This document shows, piece by piece, positions 9,552 through 18,627 of a DNA stretch of 39,364 nt. Below the pieces are notes generated by a model. That model saw only the letters and a program-made list of their open reading frames with translations, ran no database searches and had not been told where the DNA came from. Position numbers and translations under genes: made by a program. Source of the DNA: Anaeromyces robustus (taxonomy: Eukaryota > Neocallimastigomycota > Neocallimastigomycetes > Neocallimastigales > Neocallimastigaceae); contig MCFG01000511.1 of NCBI GenBank assembly GCA_002104895.1, positions 1 to 39,364 on the forward strand. The letters run 5' to 3'. Each line of letters starts with the position of its first letter. Position 1 is the stretch's first letter.

Positions 9552-11476
9552 ATGTTACTGTACAAAGATGGATTCGCTGGAGACCGTCGTTTCTTTAAAG
9601 GCTTCCTTGCAAAAATGAACCTTGTCTTCATGTTGCAACCAGAAAAATTTTCTGAAGATCCAGTTAAGGTTGCATACATCATTTCCAGACTTTACGGTTC
9701 TGCTATGAATTGGGCCGCAACTTTAATTGAAAATGTAGACCCATGTTTAGACGACTATGAAGCGTTTATATCCAAGTTTAAAGCTACCTTTGGAAATTAT
9801 GATTCAACCTTCATAGCAAACCAAAAGCTCAGAACCATTAAACAGAGACGTCTTGGAGATGTAAGAAGCTACATCCTGGAGTTCAATAAATACGCAGATG
9901 ACTCTTCTTGGAATGAAGCTGCTAAAATGGATGCTTTTCTCGCAGGATTAAACGACAATATTGCAACCAGAATCTTAGAAATGTTTCCTGGACCACAATC
10001 CTTATTCTCTCTTCAAACCATAGCTTCTCGTATAGATTTAAGACTTTCTACGCATAATCAATATTTTAAATCAAATAATTCAAGTAATCATTCTTTTGGC
10101 CGTCATGCTAACTCTTTTCAATTTTCCTCAAGTAAATCTAATGAAACAATAACTCGTGAAGAAAAAGAAAGAAGAAGAAAAGAACATCTTTGTTTCTACT
10201 GTGGATCAAAAAATCATCAAGTTAATAATTGCCCTTTAAAGAATAAAGTGAATGAAGATGACAATAAACCCTCTTCCAGCAATGCTTTTATTTCCAATCC
10301 AGAATCCAAACCAAAACCAAGACCTAGACTTTCTGATGATCCATCTTTGAATGCTCCAGTTGCCGAATTCAATCTACAAACTTTAAACTCTTCTTGCAAT
10401 GCTAAACTACTCATAGATTCAGGTTCTCAATTAAATCTTATGGATATACACTTTGCTAAAGAAAACAATATTCCTTTCGACTCAGATTCCACTTTTCCTG
10501 CCGTTTCTGGAGTAGCCGGAAATCAAACAATTTTTGGTAAAACTTATCCCATCTCGTTGAAATATAAAAATCACCTTTGTAAAACAGAATTCTATATTGT
10601 GGATCTACCTTCGTATTGTGGTATTCTTGGAATAGATTGGCTCGTAACTCACAATCCCACTATCAATTTTACAACTAAAGAAATAACTTTCAATTCAAAT
10701 TACTGTCTTTCAAATTGTTTAATACTCCCAAATTCATTCGTGACGAATTCTCAAAATACAAAATCTGATAAATCTTGTAAACCTCATTCTAAAAATAATA
10801 ATAATCTTGATAATCACTCTGGCAATAAATCTTTCTGTAATACTTCTTGTTTCCACTCAGAACGTACAAAATCAATTAATTCACAACCTTTGAAAAATAA
10901 TAATAAACCAACTTATGTTTCTAACTCTTGTGTACTTCCTAGAAAAAATTCTTGTAATAATCCTGTTAATCTTAGTACAAATTCTTGTAATCCTGTTAAC
11001 TCTAGTAATTCTCCTTGTAACTCTGTTAATCTTAGTAACGATTCTTTTAATAATAATTCTTGTAATAATCTGAAATCTGGTAATCAATCTGTTTCCTCGG
11101 CAATCCTAATTCTTGCTCAAAATCAAATTCTTCAAATCAACCTATTCAAAATATTAATTTTTCAAAACCCAATAATCCAATCTTTTCGAAGGAGAGTGTG
11201 AATGATAAAAATAAATCAAATTCATATTTTTATTCAAAATCAAATAAATATTCTACATGTCAAAATTTTTTCTTAGCAAATTCAAAAGAAATTATTAACA
11301 ACTCTTCATACTTTGTAATCTGTAATTCAAAATCAATTAAATACAAAAGAAAACAAAACAACAAATTTAAAGAATTTAAACTTGATGCATACCTCCCTTA
11401 TGAAGATAAACCACCTGAAAATTACTTTGTTACTTTGTTAAAAATAAATCAAAATGAAAAAGAAAAACTTAAATAA
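9552..11476 (+). pseudogene. Ty3-type Gag-protease, one frameshift
   Basis: The ORF opens at ATG 9552 and runs to TGA at 11199-11201 (549 residues). The upstream ATG at 9525 is in the same frame but separated by one TAA, which may be a nonsense change in the original N-terminus. Gag (about residues 10-170) resembles the Gag of the complete element at 20710. A CCHC knuckle lies at about 213-227 (CFYCGSKNHQVNNC). A retropepsin-like domain has LLIDSGSQLNL near residue 286 and GILGIDWL near 357. The tail is a low-complexity Asn/Ser/Cys-rich repeat. A one-base shift near 11097 moves the reading into another frame that stays open to TAA 11474-11476, so the original protein was about 640 residues. 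No Pol domains follow. Confidence 0.8.
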
Positions 11477-11771
11477 TGAATCTCAACTATTAATCTTATT
11501 TTATCAATATTTTATTAATATCAAACTTATTATTATTATTAGTTTAAATCTTAGTTTAGTTTAGCTTAGTTTAGCTTATTATTATTATTAATATCATGTA
11601 AACTTTATTAATATTCATGTATTTTATTAATATTCATGTATTTTTATTAATATCAAATTATATTATTTTTACACCTATATAGTATAGTTTAAAATTTAGT
11701 TAAAATTTTTCTTAGTATAGTTTAGCCTAGTTTTAAGATTCGTCTGGTATCCGAATCCTGAAGGAGGACCA
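11477..11771 (+). other. Non-coding 3' end of the LTR-A element
   Basis: Short TTAGTTTAGCTTAG-type direct repeats and A/T runs end in the purine tract GAAGGAGGA directly before the 3' LTR. Confidence 0.5.
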
Positions 11772-12486
11772 TGTAACGAATCCCTCAATTAGTAAAATAG
11801 TAACCATGGTCTAGTGGTTAGTAACTATGACCATCTGGGCGAACACTCTGGGTTCGACTCACACCTTGTTCCAAATTTTATAAAAATTTTATTTTAAATT
11901 TATTTATTATAAATTTCTGTATTTTATTCTGTATTTGTTTCTGTATTTTATTTCTGTATTTCTTTATAGAATTACATGGAATAAAATTAGAAACTTTAAG
12001 AAAAAATTATATAATATTTCTTTATTTTTCTATGAGATTCATTTTATATCAAAATATCTTAGTCTCTAGCAATTTTTTATTATTTTTATGAACTTTTATT
12101 TTTAAAACTATTTTTCCGCAAAAAGTATAAATAGGTGTAAAATCTTTAGTTAAAATATTTTTCTTTGTGCTTTTATTCTTTTATAACTTTATATATATTA
12201 GTAATAATTAATTCATAAGTAGTTTGAAATACTACAAAGATTAGTTATTATTAATTTTTAATAATTAATAAAACTAAATTCTAATAAAACATATTTTAAA
12301 TAAAAATAAAATAAAACTTAAAACTAAATCTTACTAATATATATATCTCGACACCGACCTTTCAGGTTAACAAAGGAAAGGTGTTCTGATATTGCAATAA
12401 GTATCTTTTATTTTAAATTTTATTTTGTTTGTGTTTACTTCAGATTTTGGTGTCAATTGTAATATTGGAACTACCGTTCCGTTACA
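11772..12486 (+). repeat. LTR-A, 3' LTR
   Basis: 715 bp, TGTAACGAATCCC to CCGTTACA. A box 11807-11817, B box 11851-11861. Its last base is adjacent to the open frame of the Rep-associated ORF at 12487. Confidence 0.9.
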
Positions 12487-13005
12487 GTGATAAGTATTCC
12501 TAGTAGTTTTAGTGTTAACACGGATGATATTGGTCGTATTGATGATGATCAATATTTTGAAAATATAAGAAGACGAAGAGTTGTAGAGTATAATAGAAGA
12601 TACGGGAATATTAAAAATATTAAAGTTAACGAAGAGGATGTATTGTTTGATTTGTATAGATATAAAAATAGAAATTCTGTTACTATAAATAAATTTGTGT
12701 TATATTATGATAAAAAGAAGAATTCAATTGGAATAAAATATAATAGAAGAATACAGACAAATAGTTTTATTAGAGCTATAATGCAGTATAATAATATAGA
12801 GCCAGTGTTTGAAAAACGAAGATATTTTGTTTTAAATGTTTTTGAAGATCCACCGTTTAATTTTAGAAATTGGGATGTTAAGATATATAATGATAGTAAT
12901 AATATAATAAATAGTTTTGACTATAATTATAATGATGCTAATGATAGAAGGGATAAATATGTAGTTATACCGGATATAAGAATACCAAGAAGATTTAGAG
13001 AATAG
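12487..13005 (+). CDS. Unrecognised ORF of the CRESS block, 5'-truncated; capsid position
   Basis: About 172 codons ending in TAG at 13003-13005. The frame is open from within the LTR (stop near 12460) but has no ATG before about codon 93, so the authentic start was lost at the LTR junction. The protein is rich in Asn, Asp, Arg and aromatic residues, with an Arg cluster (ENIRRRRVVEYNRR) near residues 25-38 and a basic C-terminus (IRIPRRFRE). It is divergent in position and strand to Rep, where ambisense CRESS genomes carry the capsid gene. I see no motif that proves a capsid; this is inference from layout only. Confidence 0.5.
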   Translation: MISIPSSFSVNTDDIGRIDDDQYFENIRRRRVVEYNRRYGNIKNIKVNEEDVLFDLYRYKNRNSVTINKFVLYYDKKKNSIGIKYNRRIQTNSFIRAIMQYNNIEPVFEKRRYFVLNVFEDPPFNFRNWDVKIYNDSNNIINSFDYNYNDANDRRDKYVVIPDIRIPRRFRE

Positions 13006-13285
13006 TAAAAATTAGTGTTTGATTAGAATTTATGTGTTTAAATTCGCTAGTCATGATAATAAACCTATTGCATGACAGCCTACTATAATAAACTAAAGTG
13101 TCAATCTTGAGATCCAACGTGATGTTGGATTGATAGTGAAGACAAATTATCATCAAACCCCCTAATTAAACAACACAAAAATTGAAAAAAAATAAATGTA
13201 AATAATTAATTATGTATAATAGAAAAATTTATTAATTTTTAAATAAAAATTACAAGATTAAAAACTATTAATACATGTGTTATAT
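13006..13285. other. Convergent intergenic region of the CRESS block
   Basis: Two hairpins lie downstream of the plus ORF: GTCATG/CATGAC (13050-13055/13071-13076) and ATCCAAC/GTTGGAT (13112-13118/13124-13130, loop GTGAT). These could be terminators for converging transcripts. I found no standard nonanucleotide in a stem-loop here. Confidence 0.45.
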
Positions 13286-13590
13286 TTAGTTAATATTATT
13301 ATCAATATTTCTATCTATTTTATCTATTAAGTGTTTAATTTTTTTATTATTTTGAACAATTAAATGTTCAATTTTATTATTATAATTTTCTATTTGTACT
13401 AAATAATTATTTTTTTTATTAGTTAAATGAACAACTTCGTGATTATTTATTTCCCTTTGTTCTAAAACTTCTGATATTTGGATAATAATATCAGTTAAGC
13501 TGTCGAACTTTTCTTTATTGTTTGAGAAAATTTCATCTTTTCCACAGACAATAGTAGAAATAAAATTATAAGCTTCGTTTAAAATTGTAG
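13286..13590 (-). pseudogene. Displaced C-terminus of the second minus-strand CRESS ORF
   Basis: A minus frame runs open from about 13590 to TAA at 13286-13288 (about 98 codons, no useful ATG). It overlaps the end of the ORF at 13579 in another frame, and together they read as one protein broken by a one-base shift near 13580-13595. This part is rich in Asn, Lys, Ile and Glu with heptad-like spacing, a likely coiled coil continuing that of the upstream part. Confidence 0.5.
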
Positions 13591-14019
13591 CTTTAAAGTT
13601 AATTTAGAATTATCAATATTCAAATTGTTAATTCTTTTATTTTGTAAATCAATTAATTGATTTAAACCAGTAATAATTTTTTTGAAGAGAATGTAATTAT
13701 CAAAATCGATTTTATTTTCAAAATCGAAATGAAATTCACAATAGTTAACTTGTATATTTTCATCAGAAGTAGTAGTTTCTTGACTATAATTATTTATAAT
13801 ATTGTCGAAATATTCAGGAGTTTTAAGTTCAAAATCTTCAGTATAAATAAACTGCGGGCTAACAGGAGGAGAATCAATTAATCGAATAGAAGAAGTGTCC
13901 TCAACAGTAAGAGAAGAATTAGAGTTTTTTAATTTTTCAAAGTTTCTTTCATCGATTAAAGCTAAGAGTTTTGTTCTTCGTTCTTTTTTTTGAGTGAGTC
14001 TTTGAGTTAACTTGTTCAT
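13579..14019 (-). CDS. Unrecognised CRESS-block protein with coiled-coil C-terminus
   Basis: The ATG start is at 14019 (the frame also extends to a TTG at 14028, not used by eukaryotes); the stop is TAA at 13579-13581, giving 146 residues. The N-terminus is basic (TQRLTQKKERR); the middle is Ser/Thr/Asp-rich with a PPVSP stretch; the last about 35 residues look like a coiled coil. It starts 72 bases after the Rep stop, on the same strand, with a strong hairpin between them. The stop is probably premature: coding-like sequence continues in another frame to 13286. No family is recognised. Confidence 0.55.
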   Translation of the reverse strand: MNKLTQRLTQKKERRTKLLALIDERNFEKLKNSNSSLTVEDTSSIRLIDSPPVSPQFIYTEDFELKTPEYFDNIINNYSQETTTSDENIQVNYCEFHFDFENKIDFDNYILFKKIITGLNQLIDLQNKRINNLNIDNSKLTLKLQF

Positions 14020-14062
14020 ACGTATCAAAGTATTTTGTTAATCTATCTTCTCTGGGCCATTC

Positions 14063-14114
14063 AAAGAAAGAACCAAAATGACTAAGCTGGGTTAGTCATT
14101 TTGGTTCTTTCTTT
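14063..14114. terminator. Perfect 23-bp hairpin at the 3' end of Rep
   Basis: Arms 14063-14085 and 14092-14114 are perfect inverted complements around the 6-base loop GCTGGG. The right arm contains the last codons and stop of Rep; the left arm repeats them in inverted orientation. It could act as a transcription terminator or nicking structure, or mark an inverted-duplication junction. The role is not known. Confidence 0.6.
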
Positions 14115-15027
14115 TGAGAGGTTGGTAAGTTTCTTCTATAATAGAGCCATCGTCTTTAGAGAATAATTTTTTTAGTGAGTAATTACTAGTCATAATTACC
14201 CACCAGGGGCGTATATTATTAATTGTGGCACCTTTTACCTCTACTGGAAAAGGGTACTGATCACATAATTGTTTTAATAAATTACCAGAATGGCAAACCC
14301 AAGATAGTTCAAGTTCTTCAATTACAACAATCTTTTCTCCATTATAAGAATCCCACCATTTGTTACATTTTTTGTTATAAACTAATAGTGGTGAGTATTC
14401 AATATTTTTTTGAGAACAGTATTGGAACCAAAATTGTTGTAGATGGTAGACAAGATCTTCGATACAGTAGGATTTGCCAGTACCAGTAGGACCCCAAATA
14501 AGAATAAAAAAATCTTGAAAAAAGTTTCCGAATTGGTTGTTTAATAGCATATTTTCAGTTTTCAGGTTTTCGACGTGTATTTTTTTTAATTTGTTGTCGT
14601 ATTTTAGATAGATTTCTGGATCAATTTGATTGAACAAACCCTTTTTAGCTAATGCTACGGCATCCAAATATTTTTTGTTATTAGTGTTAGTGATTGGACT
14701 ACCATCAGTGTTAAAATTGGCTTCTCTGGAAGGCCAGAACCAACAATTGTCGGATTTTGAACAATATCTGGCATTAGCTAAATATTGTTTTTTTTGGCAT
14801 TCTAAATGAATGCCAGGGATATTAATTTTATTTTTGATAGTAGTGAGTCTTATTCTATTTCTGGTTTGGAAACAACTTTGCAGATGTTGAGTTCCAGATT
14901 CACCAATTTCGTAACCGAACATTAAACGGGAATATTCAGTTTCAGCAAACTGTTTAATTTGTTTAACGTTGGATTCGGTGTAATTATTTAAAGTAAATGT
15001 GAAATAAGTTGTTTGATAATGGTGCAT
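14092..15027 (-). CDS. rep: CRESS-DNA Rep (HUH endonuclease plus superfamily 3 helicase)
   Basis: 311 residues, uninterrupted. In this family Rep nicks the origin, joins covalently to DNA through a tyrosine and unwinds it for rolling-circle replication. HUH motifs: I FTLNNY (11-16), II HLQ (48-50), III YCSK with the catalytic Tyr at 88. Helicase motifs: Walker A GPTGTGKS (179-186), Walker B VVIEEL (234-239), motif C IMTSN (278-282). The motif set is circovirus-like rather than geminivirus-like, and the length is normal for such Reps. ATG at 15027 is directly preceded in frame by TAA, which supports this start. The first few codons overlap sequence that reads as copia on the other strand, so the extreme N-terminus may be foreign. 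Residues needed for activity appear present; expression is unknown. Confidence 0.92.
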   Translation of the reverse strand: MHHYQTTYFTFTLNNYTESNVKQIKQFAETEYSRLMFGYEIGESGTQHLQSCFQTRNRIRLTTIKNKINIPGIHLECQKKQYLANARYCSKSDNCWFWPSREANFNTDGSPITNTNNKKYLDAVALAKKGLFNQIDPEIYLKYDNKLKKIHVENLKTENMLLNNQFGNFFQDFFILIWGPTGTGKSYCIEDLVYHLQQFWFQYCSQKNIEYSPLLVYNKKCNKWWDSYNGEKIVVIEELELSWVCHSGNLLKQLCDQYPFPVEVKGATINNIRPWWVIMTSNYSLKKLFSKDDGSIIEETYQPLKRKNQND

Positions 15028-15690
15028 TTACCACAGGAATCAATTCACAAGGAAAAGAATATACACTTCACTCAAATAAGTCCAAAGTTTACAAAGTATG
15101 GACTTCAAAATATAATATAAATTTTAAAAATAAAAACTCCAACATAGTGTGCGACAGTCTGGATAAGGCAACAAAGGATTCAGACATGGACTTGTGGCAA
15201 AGAAGACTTGGTCACTTCAACATTGACCATCTTAGAGAAAAATTAAAAAACATTTAAGTCACAAATGTAAAATATGTGCCTGTTCTAAATTAAGGAATCT
15301 ACCGTTCTACCTAGCCAAAAACAAGACAAAAGAAACGTTCGAATTAATACATATGGATCTCGTTTCTGCACCGGATATCTCTATCTATTGGAACAAATAT
15401 TTTTTAACTATAATGGATGATTACTCTCGTTACGGGTGGATATATTTCATTAAATCAAAAGTAGATGTTTACAATACTTTTATCATATGGTTTAATAAAA
15501 TTAGAAATATATATATTAAAAATATCAAGTTTATAAAAAACGGACAACGGTACCGAATTTTTCAATAATAAATTTAACAAATTTTACGAAGAAAATGGAA
15601 TAGTACATGAAAGCACTGTTCCATACAACACTCAACAAAACGGAAGAATTGAAAGGCTCCAGGGTACACTCATAGCGAACACCGATGCCA
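15009..15690 (+). pseudogene. Copia-2 fragment: pre-integrase and integrase core
   Basis: Reads GAG-pre-integrase (LWQRRLGHFN near 15193-15222), then a CKICAC zinc pair in a shifted frame. The integrase core follows: HMDLVSAPD (about 15350), IMDDYSRYGWIYF, a frame-shifted DNGTEF at about 15540, and QQNGRIERLQ near 15635-15664. At least two frameshifts (about 15255, about 15540) are present. The left end abuts the Rep start, the right end stops near 15690; protease, reverse transcriptase and LTRs are missing. Confidence 0.8.
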
Positions 15691-15991
15691 AATAATTATA
15701 CTAGTAAAAATAAAAAAAAAATTTAAAAATATAAAATATTAAAATAATTAATTAAAAAGATTTTAATTAAAAATAAAAAAAGTAATAATAAAAAGTACAC
15801 AAATAAATAAATAATAAACCTAACAAAAACAAAATTAAGTAAAATAATTTACAAACAACAAAACAAGACAAAACAAAACATAAATAAAAAATAAGAATAA
15901 ACAAAAAAAAATATAAACAAAAAAAATAATAATAAACAAAAAAAATATAAACAAAAAAAAAAAAAAAAAAAAAGAAATAATATAAATAAAA
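15691..15991. other. A-rich leader upstream of a gag ORF
   Basis: Almost pure A with scattered T, C and G and several A8-A21 runs (the longest is 15953-15973). It directly precedes the gag ATG at 15992, as poly-A tracts do in the other Ty3-type leaders of the window. There is no coding capacity on the plus strand; the minus frame is only Phe/Tyr low complexity. Confidence 0.5.
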
Positions 15992-17216
15992 ATGGATTAT
16001 AATATTATAAATGTTCTTCCACATATTAAAGATGTGGACAAAAGGACAAATGAGAAATGGTTTGAAGACTTCCAAAACCTCATGGAGCTAGAGAATATTA
16101 AAGATTCCGAAAAACAGTTCAGACTTTGCTTCTGAAGGTGAGGCAAGGGAAATACTAAGTAACATTATGGGTGATAGTTTAGAGTTCCCATCCTTAGTTG
16201 AAGTTAAAGAATCCCTACTTAATGCGCATTCCTTAACTAGGATGGAGACTTATGACAAACTTAAGGCGATGGTGTAAAGATATTATGCGCCACATTATAA
16301 TATCTTTAATTGCGAATTCAGCCACTTTACAAGTAACTGAATTACAAAAAATATTTCTGTAAAATTATTGTGAAACAATAATTTAAATCAATTAAATAAA
16401 GTTCAAAACAAAATAAATTATTAATTTATTTTGTGAAATATTAATTTTTTCACTTTTAGTTTATGAAATTTTCCATTGTTTTTAAATTCAAAATATATAA
16501 TAAATATAGTATTAATATTAAAATAATAAATAAATAATAAAGAGAATAAATTCAAATAAAATAGTATTTAGTTTAAATTAGTAATTTTAGTTTACTAAAT
16601 TTAGTTATAGTTTATATTTTATTAATAAATAAAATTTATTAAAATAGTTTTATATAGAAATATATTATAAATAAATAGGAAAAATATATTATATTATAAA
16701 TAATAAAAAATATAAATAGTCAAGAAAATTTTATGTAATTTGGAAAAAATGTAATTGTTATTAATTTATATTTTTTAATTCTTAAAAAAAATTAATAAAA
16801 CATATATTTTAATAAAACAAATTTTTATTAGCGTATATTTTTAATTTTTGTGTTAGTGTTTCTTATTTGTTGTTGTAATCTATTTTCATCAATCTTTTAC
16901 AGATGGTGATACAAGAGGACCAGAATATCACCGATTTCAACAAGGCCTATTAGAGTTATATGAAGATGTTAGTTCCGACTTAAAGGAGGAAATAAGAGTT
17001 AGTGACTACCTGAAAGCTATAGAGCCCAGAAGAGAAGCTTGCCATGCCGTTCTATATGATGAAGCTACCACCATCAAAGATGCTTGCAAGTCTGCCGAAA
17101 AAATTCAGAGACTTATGGAATTCGAGAAGGAATGCTATAATAATGAAAATATTCTTCACAGACTGCCGCCCTTTATTTCTGGCCATAAATCTTATAACGA
17201 CGGCCACCGACTATAA
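15992..17216 (+). pseudogene. Retrotransposon Gag, frameshifted and split by a solo LTR
   Basis: ATG 15992 opens a Gag-like frame (MDYNIINVLPHIKD). It runs into TGA near 16132 and continues in another frame after a one-base shift near 16125. The solo LTR at 16273-16901 interrupts it, and coding resumes after it (EDQNITDFNKAYLELYEDV, then a Lys/Glu-rich helical stretch) to TAA 17214-17216. It looks like the Retrotrans_gag type of capsid domain. No knuckle, protease or Pol is seen. It could be the gag of the LTR-D element, whose copies lie on both sides (6050-7025 and 17222-18275). Confidence 0.65.
16273..16901 (+). repeat. Solo LTR-C, TSD GATGG
   Basis: 629 bp from TGTAAAGATATTATGCGCC to CTTTTACA, flanked by GATGG at 16268-16272 and 16902-16906. 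It is clearly related to, but more diverged than, the 639-bp LTRs of the complete Ty3 element. It keeps the GTAATTGTTAT self-priming site near 16750. Confidence 0.9.
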
Positions 17217-17221
17217 GAACA

Positions 17222-18275
17222 ATATATTCTTATAATAAATAAATTTTATTAATATCTTATATAAATTCAATATTAAATAAATCTTATTAATATCTTATAA
17301 TAAATAAATTTTATTAATATCTTATATAAATTCAATATTAAATAAATCTTATTAATATCTTATAATAAATTCTATATCTTTATTAATATTTTAAATAAAT
17401 CTTATTAATATTTTATAATAAACTTTATATATATAATAAATAATATTTTAAATAATTTTACTAATATTTTATAATAATTATTTTTATCAATATCAAATAT
17501 TTTATAATACTTTATTAATATATCTTATTTATATTCTTATAACAATAATTGTTAATATTTCTATTATTAATCTTTAATAAATTTAATACTTTAATATAAT
17601 TATAATAATAAATATTTATAATAATAAATATAAATAATTATAATTAAATAATAATATTATCTATTCTTTTCCATTTTTCCCTTATTCTTTCATTCCAACT
17701 TAAAAACCCTAGACAAATACAGAAATAAATATTCTGTATATTATTTTAAATAAAATAAAATAAATTAGAATAATAAAAATTAATTATAAAATAAATGAAT
17801 TAAATATAAAATGTTTAATACAGAAGTTAAATGTATTTCTGTATAAAAGTATAATATTTATTTTTAATTTTATTTAAAACACTAAATAGATTAATAAAAT
17901 ATTTAATAATTAGAATAAAATCAATAAATAATAACAATAATAATTAATATTAAAATAAATCTTAGAAAATAATATTAAAAATAGTGAATTATATTATAAA
18001 ATAAATAATAATAATTAGATTAATTAATTAAATAAATAAGAATAATAATAGTCAAAAGACTATAATAATAAAAATTCATGTATTATAAAAGGAGGATAAT
18101 TTTTCTTTCTTTTATATAACAATCAATAATTTATATTTAAAAATAAGAATAATAAATAAAGATAATATTAAAAGCAAAGATTATTTTATTTTTAATCTTA
18201 TTGTATCCTTGTAATAATTATTTTATTATAAAATTTATATAATTATTGTTTATGAATATACTATTTCCTGCATCA
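17222..18275 (+). repeat. Long A/T-rich repeat, copy 2 (LTR-D)
   Basis: Partner of 6050-7025. Same landmarks and same CTGCATCA end at 18275. The left part contains an extra internal duplication of about 100 bp (TTAATATCTTATATAAATTC block). Possibly the right LTR of the same element as copy 1. Confidence 0.6.
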
Positions 18276-18627
18276 TTTTTAATAAAAAATGAACAATTAA
18301 TCTTAATTTCATTAAAATTACTAGATTCTTTGTGGCTTGTAGAACTTTCCTACATTCTATATTAAAATGAAAATTTCCAATATATATTATAAATATAAAT
18401 TTATTAATATTAAATTATATTATTAATATAAATATTCCATATATATTACTAAAAATCAATATAACCATTATTAATATCAATTTAAATATATATATTATTA
18501 TTAATACCAAATATTTTATTATTAATATCAAAACAAAAATTATTAATTTCAATATAAAAATTATTAAAAATTATAAATTTATTGTTAATATCAAGCCAAC
18601 TTTTATTAATATCACTTATAATATTAT
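18276..18627. other. A/T-rich spacer, nothing recognised
   Basis: TAT/ATT-rich sequence, no ORF over 30 codons and no repeat partner noticed. It ends in the target of the solo LTR-B (ATTAT at 18623-18627). Confidence 0.4.

Larger units (their letters stand above)
7240..12486 (+). mobile_element. Ty3-type element with Gag-protease only (LTR-A element)
   Basis: Bounded by two 715-717-bp LTRs (7240-7956, 11772-12486) that differ at few positions. The 5' leader is very long (7957-9551) and the single coding region holds Gag, a CCHC knuckle and an aspartic protease. There is no reverse transcriptase, RNase H or integrase. A purine tract (GAAGGAGGACCA) precedes the 3' LTR. The left flank is AAAAC and the right flank GTGAT, so no target duplication survives; one side was exchanged or lost. 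It is a non-autonomous derivative that would need Pol in trans. Confidence 0.85.
12487..15027. mobile_element. Integrated CRESS-DNA replicon-like block
   Basis: An ambisense block with one ORF on plus (12487-13005) facing two on minus (Rep 15027-14092, then 14019-13579). The three ORFs converge on an intergenic region with small hairpins. Codon use and arrangement differ from the surrounding retroelements. Its left edge is the end of an LTR; its right edge merges with copia sequence at about 15009-15030. The two outward gene starts lie at the two edges, where the origin of a circular genome would be, so the circle appears to have been opened near its origin. It could be an endogenous virus or a captured CRESS-type plasmid. 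Confidence 0.75.

Noticed and set aside
13286-13300. CRESS origin nonanucleotide (TAATATTAT)
   Set aside because: One base off the common motif and not in a stem-loop loop; in such A/T-rich DNA it is expected by chance.
14223-14489. Plus ORF of 88 codons opposite Rep
   Set aside because: Shadow of the Rep coding strand with no independent features.
15767-16075. Minus ORF of 102 codons, Phe/Tyr-rich
   Set aside because: It is the complement of an A-rich leader; low complexity with no initiation context.
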